From positions 248,001 through 312,000 of the forward strand of contig NZ_JAESIY010000005.1 of NCBI RefSeq assembly GCF_016757215.1: DNA of 64,000 nucleotides, written 5' to 3'. Position 1 is the first letter of the stretch, and every line of letters starts with the position of its first letter. Positions 48,918 to 59,188 of the stretch are shown piece by piece. The DNA is from Fulvivirga sediminis (lineage in GTDB: Bacteria; Bacteroidota; Bacteroidia; Cytophagales; Cyclobacteriaceae). The notes beneath the pieces were generated by a model that did no database searches, was not told where the DNA came from, and saw nothing but the letters and a program-made list of their open reading frames with translations. Both the position numbers and the translations under genes were made by a program.

Positions 48918-50831
48918 TTATTTCCTTATTATCTTTTTGGAAATAACTTCTTTATCCAATCTCATTTTTATAATGTAGGTGCCAGATTTAAAATCTTTCA
49001 TATTTATTTCATTGTAGCCTTTCTCCACATTTACTTTTTTAAGTAGCGTGCCATTCATGTCATAAATACTCAGATTCCCCTCTTCCGGTGTGCTTGGTAA
49101 GGTTATAGAAAGAACATCTTCGGTTGGGTTAGGGTAGATCGAGAGGCCATCTATTTCGGCACTTAGGGCTTCAGCACTTTCTCTAGCTAAACTAGCTGTA
49201 GATCCAAAAGTAATGTAGCCGTTACAGTGTAGCCACTCACTATATTGCCCTCCGCAAGCATCGTTTTGCCAAACACCAGTATTAGTAGCCATATTTTCTG
49301 CCTGCAGTGTATTTCCATTGACCTGAATATAGTCAACCCTTACATCTCTTGATTCATTGTCATTAATAAACTCTACATTGATATTTCCTGACAATGATGT
49401 AGTTGCGGTATAGTTACTCATCGCAGTATTTAAGGTCCAAGTTTGCACGGCAGTACCATTTACAGATAAGCGAATCTGTTCGCTACCATTGGTACCCTGC
49501 GCTCTTACTATAATGGTTTGACCTCCGGAACCTCCACAGTTACTAGCAGCCGAACCTGCTCCGGAAGGAGCCGAACCCGCGGTAAATACCAGTTTATCCA
49601 ATAAAGCACCATCTTCACGGTAAGCAATTCGCAAAGTGTGGTTACCTGCACTTAGGGTATAAGGCTGCACTTGCGCCCATGTCCAACTACTAAAAGGCCC
49701 TATACCATTCCACATGAACCATGAGCCGCCATCTACACTTACCCAAAAAGAGTCATCATCAGCATTAGGGGTGATGGTACGCGCCCATAGGTTGTAACTA
49801 CCGCTTTGACTTACAGTGAAATTATAGCTGATCTGTCCATTTGCTGCCGGCGCCGCATCCAGACTATTAAGTCCTGGCTGTACACTTACATATTTATTAT
49901 TAGAAGCATTAGCATCATTGGTAGTATTCCAAAGAGATCCTACCGTTCCGCACTCTGCTTCTAACCATATAGCTTCTCCTGATGGAGGGTTAGGGGTATC
50001 TCCTAACAATGAAAGCATCTTTACAGCATACCTCCTCCCTAGTTCACGGTACCCTGCTGAGGTAAAATGCAACCTGTCTGACACTGCAGTACACCCACTA
50101 GAAGAAATAACATGTGCGTTTGAAATCACTTGAGGAAGTCGTGCAATGAGTGAGTTAGCACCTGCCGCAGCTCCGCCTTGATCCGCATTTACCACTTCTC
50201 CTGCTAAAATGGGAACGTTGGCAGGGTTTAGGTTAAGATCATTCATCAGGTTATTATAAATAGCTCTCACTTTATTAGGCCACTGATTGTCTCCTGCATT
50301 AGACTCTCCTTGGTGCAGCAAAATACCTTTAATCACACCATCTCTTTGAGCTTGTTTTGCCAAGCTAACTAATCTACCATAAGGATTACCACCATATTCA
50401 TTGGCAATATTTCTTAACCAATCAGGAGCTGTAGCTAAATATGACTGATAATTATTCTTATCAAAAAGTTCAATTTTACATCCTGCAACAGCTACATGCA
50501 CTACCCCCACCTTTACATTTGAAGGCAGGTTAGCTATCATTGTTTTTCCGAAATTATCAGCAGGAGAAAGGCCAGTATAGCATCTACAGAGCGGAGGCAC
50601 CGCCGTGTACCATGACCCCATACTTCTCCCGAGGTTAGGGCAGTTAACAGCTTCCATCACCCGAAAGCGTGAATCTACCTGACGATCTTGATTCTCAATA
50701 GCCCCCTGACCTTCCATATTAGACTGACCAAAACAGAGATAAATATGGAAATTAGGATCTTGCGATTGAGCACTTGTAAAAACAGTGAGCAATACCAAGA
50801 GGGTAAAAATTTTTATTGGGTTTAGGTTCAT
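48918..50831 (-). CDS. T9SS-exported carbohydrate acetylesterase with CBMs
   Basis: 637 residues with a signal peptide (ending TSAQSQ). Residues ~27-280 are an SGNH/SASA (CE6-like) esterase: FGQSNMEGQG (nucleophile Ser), ILLHQGESNAGD, and DRLHFTSAGYRELGRRYA (Asp/His). Residues ~285-420 resemble a CBM6-type module (IWLEAECGTVGSLWN). Residues ~430-545 resemble a CBM36/60-type xylan-binding module (TIIVRAQGTNGSEQIRLSVN; LQAENMATNTGVWQNDACG). A type A T9SS tail ends the protein (ISIYPNPTEDVLSI to SKKIIRK). It probably deacetylates xylan or a related polysaccharide outside the cell. Confidence 0.88.
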   Translation of the reverse strand: MNLNPIKIFTLLVLLTVFTSAQSQDPNFHIYLCFGQSNMEGQGAIENQDRQVDSRFRVMEAVNCPNLGRSMGSWYTAVPPLCRCYTGLSPADNFGKTMIANLPSNVKVGVVHVAVAGCKIELFDKNNYQSYLATAPDWLRNIANEYGGNPYGRLVSLAKQAQRDGVIKGILLHQGESNAGDNQWPNKVRAIYNNLMNDLNLNPANVPILAGEVVNADQGGAAAGANSLIARLPQVISNAHVISSSGCTAVSDRLHFTSAGYRELGRRYAVKMLSLLGDTPNPPSGEAIWLEAECGTVGSLWNTTNDANASNNKYVSVQPGLNSLDAAPAANGQISYNFTVSQSGSYNLWARTITPNADDDSFWVSVDGGSWFMWNGIGPFSSWTWAQVQPYTLSAGNHTLRIAYREDGALLDKLVFTAGSAPSGAGSAASNCGGSGGQTIIVRAQGTNGSEQIRLSVNGTAVQTWTLNTAMSNYTATTSLSGNINVEFINDNESRDVRVDYIQVNGNTLQAENMATNTGVWQNDACGGQYSEWLHCNGYITFGSTASLARESAEALSAEIDGLSIYPNPTEDVLSITLPSTPEEGNLSIYDMNGTLLKKVNVEKGYNEINMKDFKSGTYIIKMRLDKEVISKKIIRK

Positions 50832-51120
50832 GAGATTAATGATTTTAAAGTATTTTAAGATTTAAAATTGCCAACTAAGCGAGTTTCATTTTATAAATAA
50901 TAGCAGTGTATTTTGGCTATTGCTTTTATCAGGATGTTGATAATGGCTTAATCATAAATTTTGAGTTTAGTGTTGAATTTGTTGTTAAGATAAATCTATT
51001 AGAGGGGCATAAATGCCAGAAATGAGACTTTTTAAACAACATATGTTGCATATAAGATTTTTGTTCCAAGCTTTATCATAAACGAGAAGCCCTCTCGCTT
51101 TTAAGCGCTGCTTTGGGTTG
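50832..51120. other. gap between esterase gene and CRISPR array
   Basis: 289 AT-rich bases upstream of the esterase gene (its likely promoter region) and beyond the leader-distal end of the array. CGAGA-agccc-TCTCG at about 51083-51098 is a small hairpin near the array end, without a T tract in either direction. Nothing else recognised. Confidence 0.4.
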
Positions 51121-54100
51121 GAAGCCATTCCTCTTAGGTTCGATTAGGGCCCTTTGCGGAAAAGGTCTCATTATCAACATTTGACCAATTTCAATTCCTC
51201 TTAGGTGCGATTAGGGCAAGCTAGAGACTATTGTACACGACTTTCATCACAAATTTCAATTCCTCTTAGGTGCGATTAGGGCAAATAGGATGTATTTCCA
51301 TTTGCTTCTATGTTGTATTTCAATTCCTCTTAGGTGCGATTAGGGCAAATTTAATTATATGTATGTTATTATTTATGCTTCTAATTTCAATTCCTCTTAG
51401 GTGCGATTAGGGCTTTCACCAAAAGTCACTCCAACCATAGCTATTTCAATTCCTCTTAGGTGCGATTAGGGCTATTTCTAACTGCTTTCCATACACCCTT
51501 AGAATAATTTCAATTCCTCTTAGGTGCGATTAGGGCCAGAAACCGTACTGATGATGAGCTATTAGAATCAATTTCAATTCCTCTTAGGTGCGATTAGGGC
51601 CAGAAACCGTACTGATGATGAGCTATTAGAATCAATTTCAATTCCTCTTAGGTGCGATTAGGGCTAAAATATAAACCGCTATCTTGGTACTATAATTCAT
51701 TTCAATTCCTCTTAGGTGCGATTAGGGCCCGGATACGGCCATTCTGCAAAAGATCTAGCTATACCCATTTCAATTCCTCTTAGGTGCGATTAGGGCCCAA
51801 AGCTCAGGCCGGGGACGACCTTTCAAAATTAGATTTCAATTCCTCTTAGGTGCGATTAGGGCAGGAGGTTTAGTTAAAACATGTGGTCGTCTTTCAGATT
51901 TCAATTCCTCTTAGGTGCGATTAGGGCTAGGCATTCTCAAACTTAATATCGTGCAGTTGCTTAATTTCAATTCCTCTTAGGTGCGATTAGGGCAACTAGC
52001 AAAATATTTAATACATCTAAGAGAAATATTTCAATTCCTCTTAGGTGCGATTAGGGCAAGCAATGAGGAATAGTGTATTAGGTAGTATTAGATTTCAATT
52101 CCTCTTAGGTGCGATTAGGGCAAGCAATGAGGAATAGTGTATTAGGTAGTATTAGATTTCAATTCCTCTTAGGTGCGATTAGGGCAGTAAAGAAAAGAGG
52201 TAATTGGAAATTAAGACCTATTTCAATTCCTCTTAGGTGCGATTAGGGCTCATAGGAAGCGTTTTAAGCCACGGAAATGCGCAATTTCAATTCCTCTTAG
52301 GTGCGATTAGGGCAACATCTTTAATCTTTTCCATAATATCAACAGTATTATTTCAATTCCTCTTAGGTGCGATTAGGGCCAGATTTAGAACTTTTATTTA
52401 AGATTTTGAATGATGAATTTCAATTCCTCTTAGGTGCGATTAGGGCTTCTTGACCTCGTGTGCGAGGAGTTTATTAAACAGAATTTCAATTCCTCTTAGG
52501 TGCGATTAGGGCAGTGGACCCGTGTAGAGGGTGTAAATAACGCTAATATATTTCAATTCCTCTTAGGTGCGATTAGGGCATAGAATTAACTAAATACCAA
52601 AGATCAAAAGTAAAAAAATTTCAATTCCTCTTAGGTGCGATTAGGGCATGTACTAGAAAAGCCTTGCATGTTGTCTCAGGGAAAAATTTCAATTCCTCTT
52701 AGGTGCGATTAGGGCAAAAGCCCTTAAAAAGATAAACAAGGCACTACATATATTTCAATTCCTCTTAGGTGCGATTAGGGCTAAAAGACAGTTACCGTTT
52801 CTAACTCAATGCCCTAAATTTCAATTCCTCTTAGGTGCGATTAGGGCAATTGAATCACTTAGAAAGCGAGCTATCAAAATTGGATTTCAATTCCTCTTAG
52901 GTGCGATTAGGGCCACGATACGTTTAAAATTCCTTATTTAGAAAGTCATTTCAATTCCTCTTAGGTGCGATTAGGGCACTGGATCCATTTCCAATCAATA
53001 CATTGCCTAATGTATTTCAATTCCTCTTAGGTGCGATTAGGGCAATCACTTTCATTTATTAGATGTATGAAGTTTTTTAGATTTCAATTCCTCTTAGGTG
53101 CGATTAGGGCTCACTATTAAAAGTTACCTCTTGACCTTGAAGAAATTTCAATTCCTCTTAGGTGCGATTAGGGCGGAGGTATATCATAAGAATTGTAAGT
53201 TATATTGTTATTTCAATTCCTCTTAGGTGCGATTAGGGCTACAATAATTGCAGTAGGCAGCGAAAGAACGATATATTTCAATTCCTCTTAGGTGCGATTA
53301 GGGCTGTTTTCCCGAGTAAAACCTGATAGTTTTGCTGTTTTATTTCAATTCCTCTTAGGTGCGATTAGGGCTAATTTCACAGTCTCGAATACAGTAATTT
53401 ATGTCGATTTCAATTCCTCTTAGGTGCGATTAGGGCTTAATATAAAGTATCTGATTTTCAAGATACCTACTCTCATTTCAATTCCTCTTAGGTGCGATTC
53501 GGGCTTAATATAAAGTATCAGATTTTCAAGATACCTACTCTCATTTCAATTCCTCTTCGGTGCGATTAGGGCTAAAGTTGATGATTATGAGTTGAAGTTT
53601 TCAGATAAATTTCAATTCCTCTTAGGTGCGATTAGGGCTTTGATAAGTCATCAAGATCAAACAAAACTGGACTATTTCAATTCCTCTTAGGTGCGATTAG
53701 GGCTAAAGTTGATGATTATGAGTTGAAGTTTTCAGATAAATTTCAATTCCTCTTAGGTGCGATTAGGGCAAGAGACTTTACCATCTCAACTGTACCTTTA
53801 TTTTCTCATTTCAATTCCTCTTAGGTGCGATTAGGGCAAGAGACTTTACCATCTCAACTGTACCTTTATTTTCTCATTTCAATTCCTCTTAGGTGCGATT
53901 AGGGCGTTTGATCTTGATGACTTATCAAATGAAGACGAAACAATTTCAATTCCTCTTAGGTGCGATTAGGGCAACAGGAAGTTTTAGAGCTAAGGCGAAA
54001 GATTGAAGAATTTCAATTCCTCTTAGGTGCGATTAGGGCCAAGTGCAGTCCAAAAACCTTTACGGTCATAGAAATTTCAATTCCTCTTAGGTGCGATTAG

Positions 54101-54301
54101 GGCTCGATACACTTCGATAGCTCATCACAAATTGCCAGATTTCAATTCCTCTTAGGTGCGATTAGGGCGGCAAAACACCAATAAAGAAGAAAAAATAATA
54201 ATCAATTTCAATTCCTCTTAGGTGCGATTAGGGCATTACTCTTTTTCCTGAACTGACTGAAGATCAAAAGAATTTCAATTCCTCTTAGGTGCGATTAGGG
54301 C
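51121..54301 (-). CRISPR. CRISPR array, 49 repeats (one degenerate) and 48 spacers
   Basis: 30-nt repeats at 64-68 bp period. In crRNA (minus) orientation the repeat begins GCCCTAATCGCACC and ends ATTGAAAT, the usual type I 8-nt 5' handle. Forty-six repeats are identical. Those at 53475 and 53543 each carry one A-to-C change in the plus-strand reading. The repeat at 51121-51150 differs at several bases at one end, marking the leader-distal end. Spacers are 29-38 nt. Five are present twice: 51537/51601, 52058/52122, 53437/53505 (one mismatch), 53573/53704 and 53770/53838. The cas operon lies on the leader side. Confidence 0.97.
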
Positions 54302-54505
54302 CCCGCCCGTTTAATCATAAAATACAGGCGAAATGGCGTTTAAAACAACATTTCAAAAAACTTTTTCACCAAAATGTCGTCGACCCCCGATAGTATAATT
54401 TACCCCAGGGATCGACGACACCGTAAACAATTAATAATCAAACAATTAAACCAAGCAACATGAAAGTCATTTGATCCTTCCTCTCCCAAGCTTAGAGACC
54501 GACGA
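54302..54505 (-). promoter_or_regulatory. CRISPR leader
   Basis: 204 bases between the first repeat and the end of cas2, oriented with transcription leftward into the array. It contains a 9-bp inverted repeat, TGTCGTCGA (54375-54383) and TCGACGACA (54412-54420), and a further GACGAC near 54499, plus A/T tracts next to the first repeat. These are candidate binding sites for integration host factors or for Cas1-Cas2 docking. No confident promoter was seen. Confidence 0.6.
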
Positions 54506-54766
54506 CTATAAGAAGTTATCAATCTTATTTTTTTCTTCTCCCACTACCTCCTTTTCAAGCCATCTTTCATCTTTACTTTTAAAAAGTATCAAGCTATCAT
54601 CACCCCTCATAATTTCTTTGGCCTCTATTTTTAATGATTTCAGCTGAACTCCTGTAAGCTCGCCTTCAAATACAGAATTTTGGATCCAATGCAAATAGCG
54701 TCGGCACAGTTTCAACATCTTCGCTACTCGCTTTTGGTTCATATCATATACTAAAATAACATACAT
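54506..54766 (-). CDS. cas2: CRISPR endonuclease Cas2
   Basis: 86 residues from the ATG at 54766, five bases after cas1. A longer in-frame start overlapping cas1 is unlikely, because MYVILVYDMNQKRVAKMLK aligns with the Cas2 N-terminus (ferredoxin-like fold, Asp8 metal ligand). YLHWIQNSVFEGELT is the second conserved stretch. It forms the spacer-integration complex with Cas1. Confidence 0.93.
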   Translation of the reverse strand: MYVILVYDMNQKRVAKMLKLCRRYLHWIQNSVFEGELTGVQLKSLKIEAKEIMRGDDSLILFKSKDERWLEKEVVGEEKNKIDNFL

Positions 54767-54770
54767 AATT

Positions 54771-55775
54771 TTACCACCAGGCCTTAAAAGGTTGATACTC
54801 TTTCGCTCCAATTAAATGATTACAAAGCTTGTAGCATTCTAATTTAATGAGATGCTTATAGCTTACATGCCTCCCCAAACTGCGGTGTTTTATGGTTTGG
54901 TTAAGCCGGTCTTCCCAAGCTTTTAAGAAAACCTTCTTGCCTTTTTCCTTCAGGGTAATTCTACCCGTTCCATCATGAAAATCATCAGCCTTGAGCTGCT
55001 GTTTATTCAGAAGTGAGAAAATGACCCTATCGACTAACAATGGCTTAAATATTTCTGCAATATCTAAGGCTAAACTAAACCTACGAGCCCCTGGTTCATG
55101 CAAAAAGCTGATGGTAGGGTTTAACTGCGTATGATAAATCTGATCAAGACAAATGGTGTAGCAAATCATATTGCCAAAACTGATCAGACTATTGACTTCA
55201 TTTTTTGGAGGTTGCTTACTCCTGCCCTCCATTTTCAAATCTTTCAAAATCTCATCAATACCAATATAGTAGCACTGTCTGATATTCCCTTCAATACCCA
55301 TTAACTGATCTATCGCCTGACTTTGATCAATATCTGAGATCCACTGCTCTATAGTATCAATAGTCGGAGTAGTATTTTTACCTCTATTTTGATAATACTT
55401 CAAATTACGAAGCATATTATGCGCAGCTCCTTTGATTAGCGGCCTGGCTATTTCGAGACGCTTTTTATTAGATAAATAATGCCGGGTTTGCTCTACCTGT
55501 AACTTGCCAGCCTGTAAATATTCTTTGGCATAAAAGCTACCTGTATAATGCTCATAGTAATCAAAAAAATGGACGTTTATCCTGCTCTTCCCTAAAAAGT
55601 TATACAATGCGGAATTAGCATCTAAACTGCCATATAAGTATAGATCCGAAACATTTTCAACAGGAATATATTTAGGCATTAACTCTTTCCCATTATCATC
55701 TACCGGAGTAAACTTCAGCGTATTATCTTTTCTACTGAGTCTGCCGGGATTAAAGAGGTAGTATGTCTTTTTCAT
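54771..55775 (-). CDS. cas1: CRISPR integrase Cas1
   Basis: 334 residues, full length. N-terminal beta domain (MKKTYYLFNPGRLSRKDNTL). The metal-binding residues are in GIEGNIRQCYY (Glu), SFLHEPGARRFSLALDIAE (His) and the following IFKPLLVDR helix. The sequence style is the Cas1 group found with type I-B and I-D systems. It catalyses spacer integration at the leader end of the array next door. Confidence 0.95.
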   Translation of the reverse strand: MKKTYYLFNPGRLSRKDNTLKFTPVDDNGKELMPKYIPVENVSDLYLYGSLDANSALYNFLGKSRINVHFFDYYEHYTGSFYAKEYLQAGKLQVEQTRHYLSNKKRLEIARPLIKGAAHNMLRNLKYYQNRGKNTTPTIDTIEQWISDIDQSQAIDQLMGIEGNIRQCYYIGIDEILKDLKMEGRSKQPPKNEVNSLISFGNMICYTICLDQIYHTQLNPTISFLHEPGARRFSLALDIAEIFKPLLVDRVIFSLLNKQQLKADDFHDGTGRITLKEKGKKVFLKAWEDRLNQTIKHRSLGRHVSYKHLIKLECYKLCNHLIGAKEYQPFKAWW

Positions 55776-55796
55776 TTATTATAAAATTAATACTCA

Positions 55797-56297
55797 TTAC
55801 TCTACCCAACACAGATCATAATAACTACACTTTTTACAAAAGGACTTATTTATCTTCTCAGGTACCTTCTCCTGACGGGTAATTTGTTCTATTTCGTGCT
55901 CTACTTCTTCTAAATAATGGACATCATCATCAGAAAGAAACACTTCCATAGTCTTCTTTAAGGTAGGGTATTCCAGAATAGCTGTAGCCTCTGGCACTCC
56001 TGCTCTACGTAATAATAACAGGTAATATTTTACCTGCCACTGATGAGCAGTCTCCATTTTTCGGCTCTTCTTTATTTCATGAACCACCTTATTCTTCTCA
56101 TCATAAAAGTCAATTTTAGCTACACCCAAATCCAGTTCTGTATATTTAGAAGCTCTTTGCGGATAGCTACTCTCATGAATAAGCTTTGCCTCTTCCACCA
56201 CTTCAGAAGTATGCTCCATTTGTATTCCTCTACTAAAAAGCCATAATTTACGATGGCAAATATGATAGTAGTTGATATGCGTAGCCGTAATTATCAT
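55797..56297 (-). CDS. cas4: CRISPR nuclease Cas4
   Basis: 166 residues, RecB-like. YYHICHRKLWLF has the first Fe-S Cys. GVAKIDFYD and VVHEIKKSRK are the PD-(D/E)XK motifs. HQWQVKYYLLLL is the QhxxY-like motif. CKKCSYYDLCWVE supplies the last three Fe-S cysteines. It selects and trims prespacers with the correct PAM before Cas1-Cas2 integration. Confidence 0.95.
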   Translation of the reverse strand: MIITATHINYYHICHRKLWLFSRGIQMEHTSEVVEEAKLIHESSYPQRASKYTELDLGVAKIDFYDEKNKVVHEIKKSRKMETAHQWQVKYYLLLLRRAGVPEATAILEYPTLKKTMEVFLSDDDVHYLEEVEHEIEQITRQEKVPEKINKSFCKKCSYYDLCWVE

Positions 56298-56308
56298 TTA
56301 GATATAGT

Positions 56309-57103
56309 TTACACGGTCACCATACCAAAACCCATACTCCCTTTCTCTCCCAGGCCTGTGCTCCATATCAGCTCTTGCACCTCTGTACTGGCGCTAACAT
56401 TACAACTAAAAAGCCAGCCTCTTATTTTTATATTTTTACCATCAATTTGTTTAACAGATATAAGTTTAGATCTATGATTTACCCTTATTATTTCGATGTT
56501 AATGTCTGGCTCCTGCGAACTGGATTCACCTACCACACTCAAAACTTCTGTTGCTTTTTTGTGCCTCAGCTTGAGGTTATTCATTAACTTCTCTTTAAAG
56601 GCTTTATCTTGAGGTGCTAAGAATTGGGTATACCTTTCTCCCTGATGAGCTGGCCGAGTAACACAACATGGAGAAATGAGCTTATAAGTCATTGTGCCCA
56701 TCATTAAAGGAGGTGGTACAACTCTAATTTCACTTACCTTTAATGCTAGCTTATAACCCGAACCTGAGATATTCAAAGTGTCATTTGCCTTATTAATGCC
56801 ATTTATAAAGTGCTCAGCGGCCTCTGGTAGCAGGAAGCCTATTTCTATAGAAGCATGATTACCCAAAAGCTCAAATAGGCCTTTATCTTTATGTAAGTAA
56901 TAAGGACGAATATCTAGAGCACTGAAATTGAAAAATTTATAGAATTTGTTCCGTTCTCCATACCCCTTATCATGAAGAAATTCAGCGTATTTTGCATTGC
57001 CTGCAGCTATTGATTTATAAATCCAGCTACTTATATAATATTGGTAATTAACAGGCAAAAAAGGCTCGCCTTCACCCAAACTAAATGTTATTTGAAGTCT
57101 CAT
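56309..57103 (-). CDS. cas6: crRNA-processing endoribonuclease Cas6
   Basis: 264 residues, two RAMP/ferredoxin-like folds. The C-terminal glycine-rich motif is GLGEKGSMGFGMVTV. N-terminal MRLQITFSLGEGEPFLPVNY and NFSALDIRPYYL fit the family. It cleaves the repeat 8 nt from its 3' end, leaving the ATTGAAAT handle. It lies between cas3 and cas4 in the operon. Confidence 0.92.
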   Translation of the reverse strand: MRLQITFSLGEGEPFLPVNYQYYISSWIYKSIAAGNAKYAEFLHDKGYGERNKFYKFFNFSALDIRPYYLHKDKGLFELLGNHASIEIGFLLPEAAEHFINGINKANDTLNISGSGYKLALKVSEIRVVPPPLMMGTMTYKLISPCCVTRPAHQGERYTQFLAPQDKAFKEKLMNNLKLRHKKATEVLSVVGESSSQEPDINIEIIRVNHRSKLISVKQIDGKNIKIRGWLFSCNVSASTEVQELIWSTGLGEKGSMGFGMVTV

Positions 57104-57145
57104 TATCGATAATATTTAATGGTAATAAATGTGCTGATGTAGCCT

Positions 57146-59188
57146 TTAAATAAACCTGTCTTCAGATTTAATATCTACAATGTGAAGGCGCTTTCTATCA
57201 AAAGTTACAGCAAGTAATTTCACTAGCTTAGCCAGTTCTATTTGAGTACATTCTGTGCCTCCACGCCTAAGCTTATCATAAACTCCTTTAGCGGCTCTTT
57301 CAAAGGATCTTTTGAGATCAAAAACCTCTTTATAACTAAGAAAATTATTCTCATGCATACCTTGATTAGGAACAGTACTCACCTCATATTGCAAATCTTT
57401 ATCCCTCTCTTTAAGGTTACTCACCGTGTAACGGATTATTTTATAAGGCTCTTCCTGAAGTACTTCTATGTCATCAATTATTTTATGCTGAAGTATCCAG
57501 TCTAAGGAATATTCCAATTCCTTTTGCTGCACACGATCATGGATTTTAACCACCATCCCTCCTTCTCTAAAGGTGAGGTAAGTGTTAATATAATTTCTCC
57601 ACCAGCTGACCCATTGCCACGCTCGGGGAGCCCTCTGTTCTAATTTCTCATATAATTTCTGAGCCTTCCACCCTTTTTCATTATAAGGAACCGATGATAG
57701 CTTAAGCGACTCCTTAACCAAGCTGTTGATCTTTTGATCGATTGATTCAAACAGGTTATATCGTGCTTTAGATACATCATCATAGTTATCCAACTCATTT
57801 TTCTTTCTGGTCATGTATTTATAAATATCATAATCCTGATATCTGATAATGCTGTTTTTAATACACCATAAATATTCGCCCAGATAAAGTGGAACCCTTT
57901 CAGTATAAAACTTTCTGCCCTGGAGTTCATCTTTCATTACTGCAAGAAAATCATAGTAAGACCATTCCTTAGATTCACTTAGTTTTTCTTGCAAGCGGTA
58001 ATACTTTCTATCTGTACACATGACCACCTTACCCTCTAAATCGCCTCTGGAAACCCTGCCAAAACGCTGAACAAAATTCTGGAAATACTTCCCTGGCTGC
58101 ATTATACAGTAGGTCACATCATAATTGACCCCTACCTCGGCCTTGTTGGTAGCCAATATGAGATTAGCCGCTTTGATATATTCCTGTTCGGGCTCACCCT
58201 CAGCCACATAACCCGTGCTTTGATATATTTCATACTCTGGTAACTCACCTTTCAGATAATCCGCCAATTCCTGAACATGCCGAAGCTGATCTAAAATCAA
58301 TAATACCCGCTGCTCTTTCAGCACTTCTTTTAGTTCGGGCAGTTTCTCCTCTATTAACCTAGTCATATCATCAGAATCAACAAACTCCACCTCTAGCTCT
58401 CCGTGTATAGGCCTGGATTCATTTGGGTCTGACACTATCTCTTCTATAATTTCTTCAAATGCATAGCCATTTTCTTGGAGCAATTGCTTTAAACCTTCTT
58501 CTGGCGTGGCTGAAACAAAAAGAAAACGAATGCTACTTCCTGTAGACTTAGCAGGATCGAAATGTGGCAAAAACATTTCTCTAATTTTCACCATAGTGAG
58601 AATATTGGCTATCTGTGCTTCGTCATACAAGTGGTATTCATCAAAAACTATGTAACTCAATAAACTCATAAACTGAGAAAAGCGAGTAGATCCTGTCTGG
58701 CTAGTTCTAGATAACTGATGATAGCCTCCATGCATGGCAAAATTGATAATATCCGGATTAGTAATGATCAGATCACTATCTTCCACTATTTCAAGTGCTT
58801 TTTTCCATCTTCCATGACCTTTCACTCCTTCTTTAGACAATTCCGAACCTGTAAGCTGCCGGGTTTTTATTTGCGGATAGGTCTTCGTGAAACTAGCGGT
58901 AAGCTCCCTGATTAGCGCATTGGTGGGCAAAACAATCAACCCTCTTACTCTGGCACTACCTCCTATACCCTGCTTAGCCTTTTTAGCATTAAGAACAGGG
59001 AACGGAAAGGCATAACTCTTGCCTGTGCCAGTAGGTGCGGTTATGATTGTAAATTCAGGAAGTTTACCGAAATCAAGTTTTATGCGCTTCTGCACTTCAT
59101 GTAAAGCACATTCATTACCGTTAATCATTTCTACCTCATCAGTTTGTTTTACATACTGAGGCTTAATATTTATTTTAAAGCTATCCAT
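57146..59188 (-). CDS. cas3: Cas3' helicase without HD domain (subtype I-D type)
   Basis: 680 residues. It begins almost directly with the helicase (Walker A in ITAPTGTGKSYAF near residue 52), so there is no N-terminal HD nuclease. DEYH in YIVFDEYHLYDEAQ (motif II), FVSATPEEG (III) and FVQRFGRVSRGDLEG (VI) are intact. In I-D systems Cas3' supplies unwinding while the HD nuclease sits on Cas10d, as seen here. It overlaps cas5 by 8 bases. Confidence 0.92.
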   Translation of the reverse strand: MDSFKINIKPQYVKQTDEVEMINGNECALHEVQKRIKLDFGKLPEFTIITAPTGTGKSYAFPFPVLNAKKAKQGIGGSARVRGLIVLPTNALIRELTASFTKTYPQIKTRQLTGSELSKEGVKGHGRWKKALEIVEDSDLIITNPDIINFAMHGGYHQLSRTSQTGSTRFSQFMSLLSYIVFDEYHLYDEAQIANILTMVKIREMFLPHFDPAKSTGSSIRFLFVSATPEEGLKQLLQENGYAFEEIIEEIVSDPNESRPIHGELEVEFVDSDDMTRLIEEKLPELKEVLKEQRVLLILDQLRHVQELADYLKGELPEYEIYQSTGYVAEGEPEQEYIKAANLILATNKAEVGVNYDVTYCIMQPGKYFQNFVQRFGRVSRGDLEGKVVMCTDRKYYRLQEKLSESKEWSYYDFLAVMKDELQGRKFYTERVPLYLGEYLWCIKNSIIRYQDYDIYKYMTRKKNELDNYDDVSKARYNLFESIDQKINSLVKESLKLSSVPYNEKGWKAQKLYEKLEQRAPRAWQWVSWWRNYINTYLTFREGGMVVKIHDRVQQKELEYSLDWILQHKIIDDIEVLQEEPYKIIRYTVSNLKERDKDLQYEVSTVPNQGMHENNFLSYKEVFDLKRSFERAAKGVYDKLRRGGTECTQIELAKLVKLLAVTFDRKRLHIVDIKSEDRFI

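Noticed and set aside
51083-51098. Terminator at the distal end of the CRISPR array
   Set aside because: The CGAGA/TCTCG stem is short and has no T tract in the direction of array transcription.
54767-54811. Longer cas2 start overlapping cas1 by 41 bases
   Set aside because: The extra 15 residues do not match Cas2, whose N-terminus aligns with MYVILVYDM at 54766.
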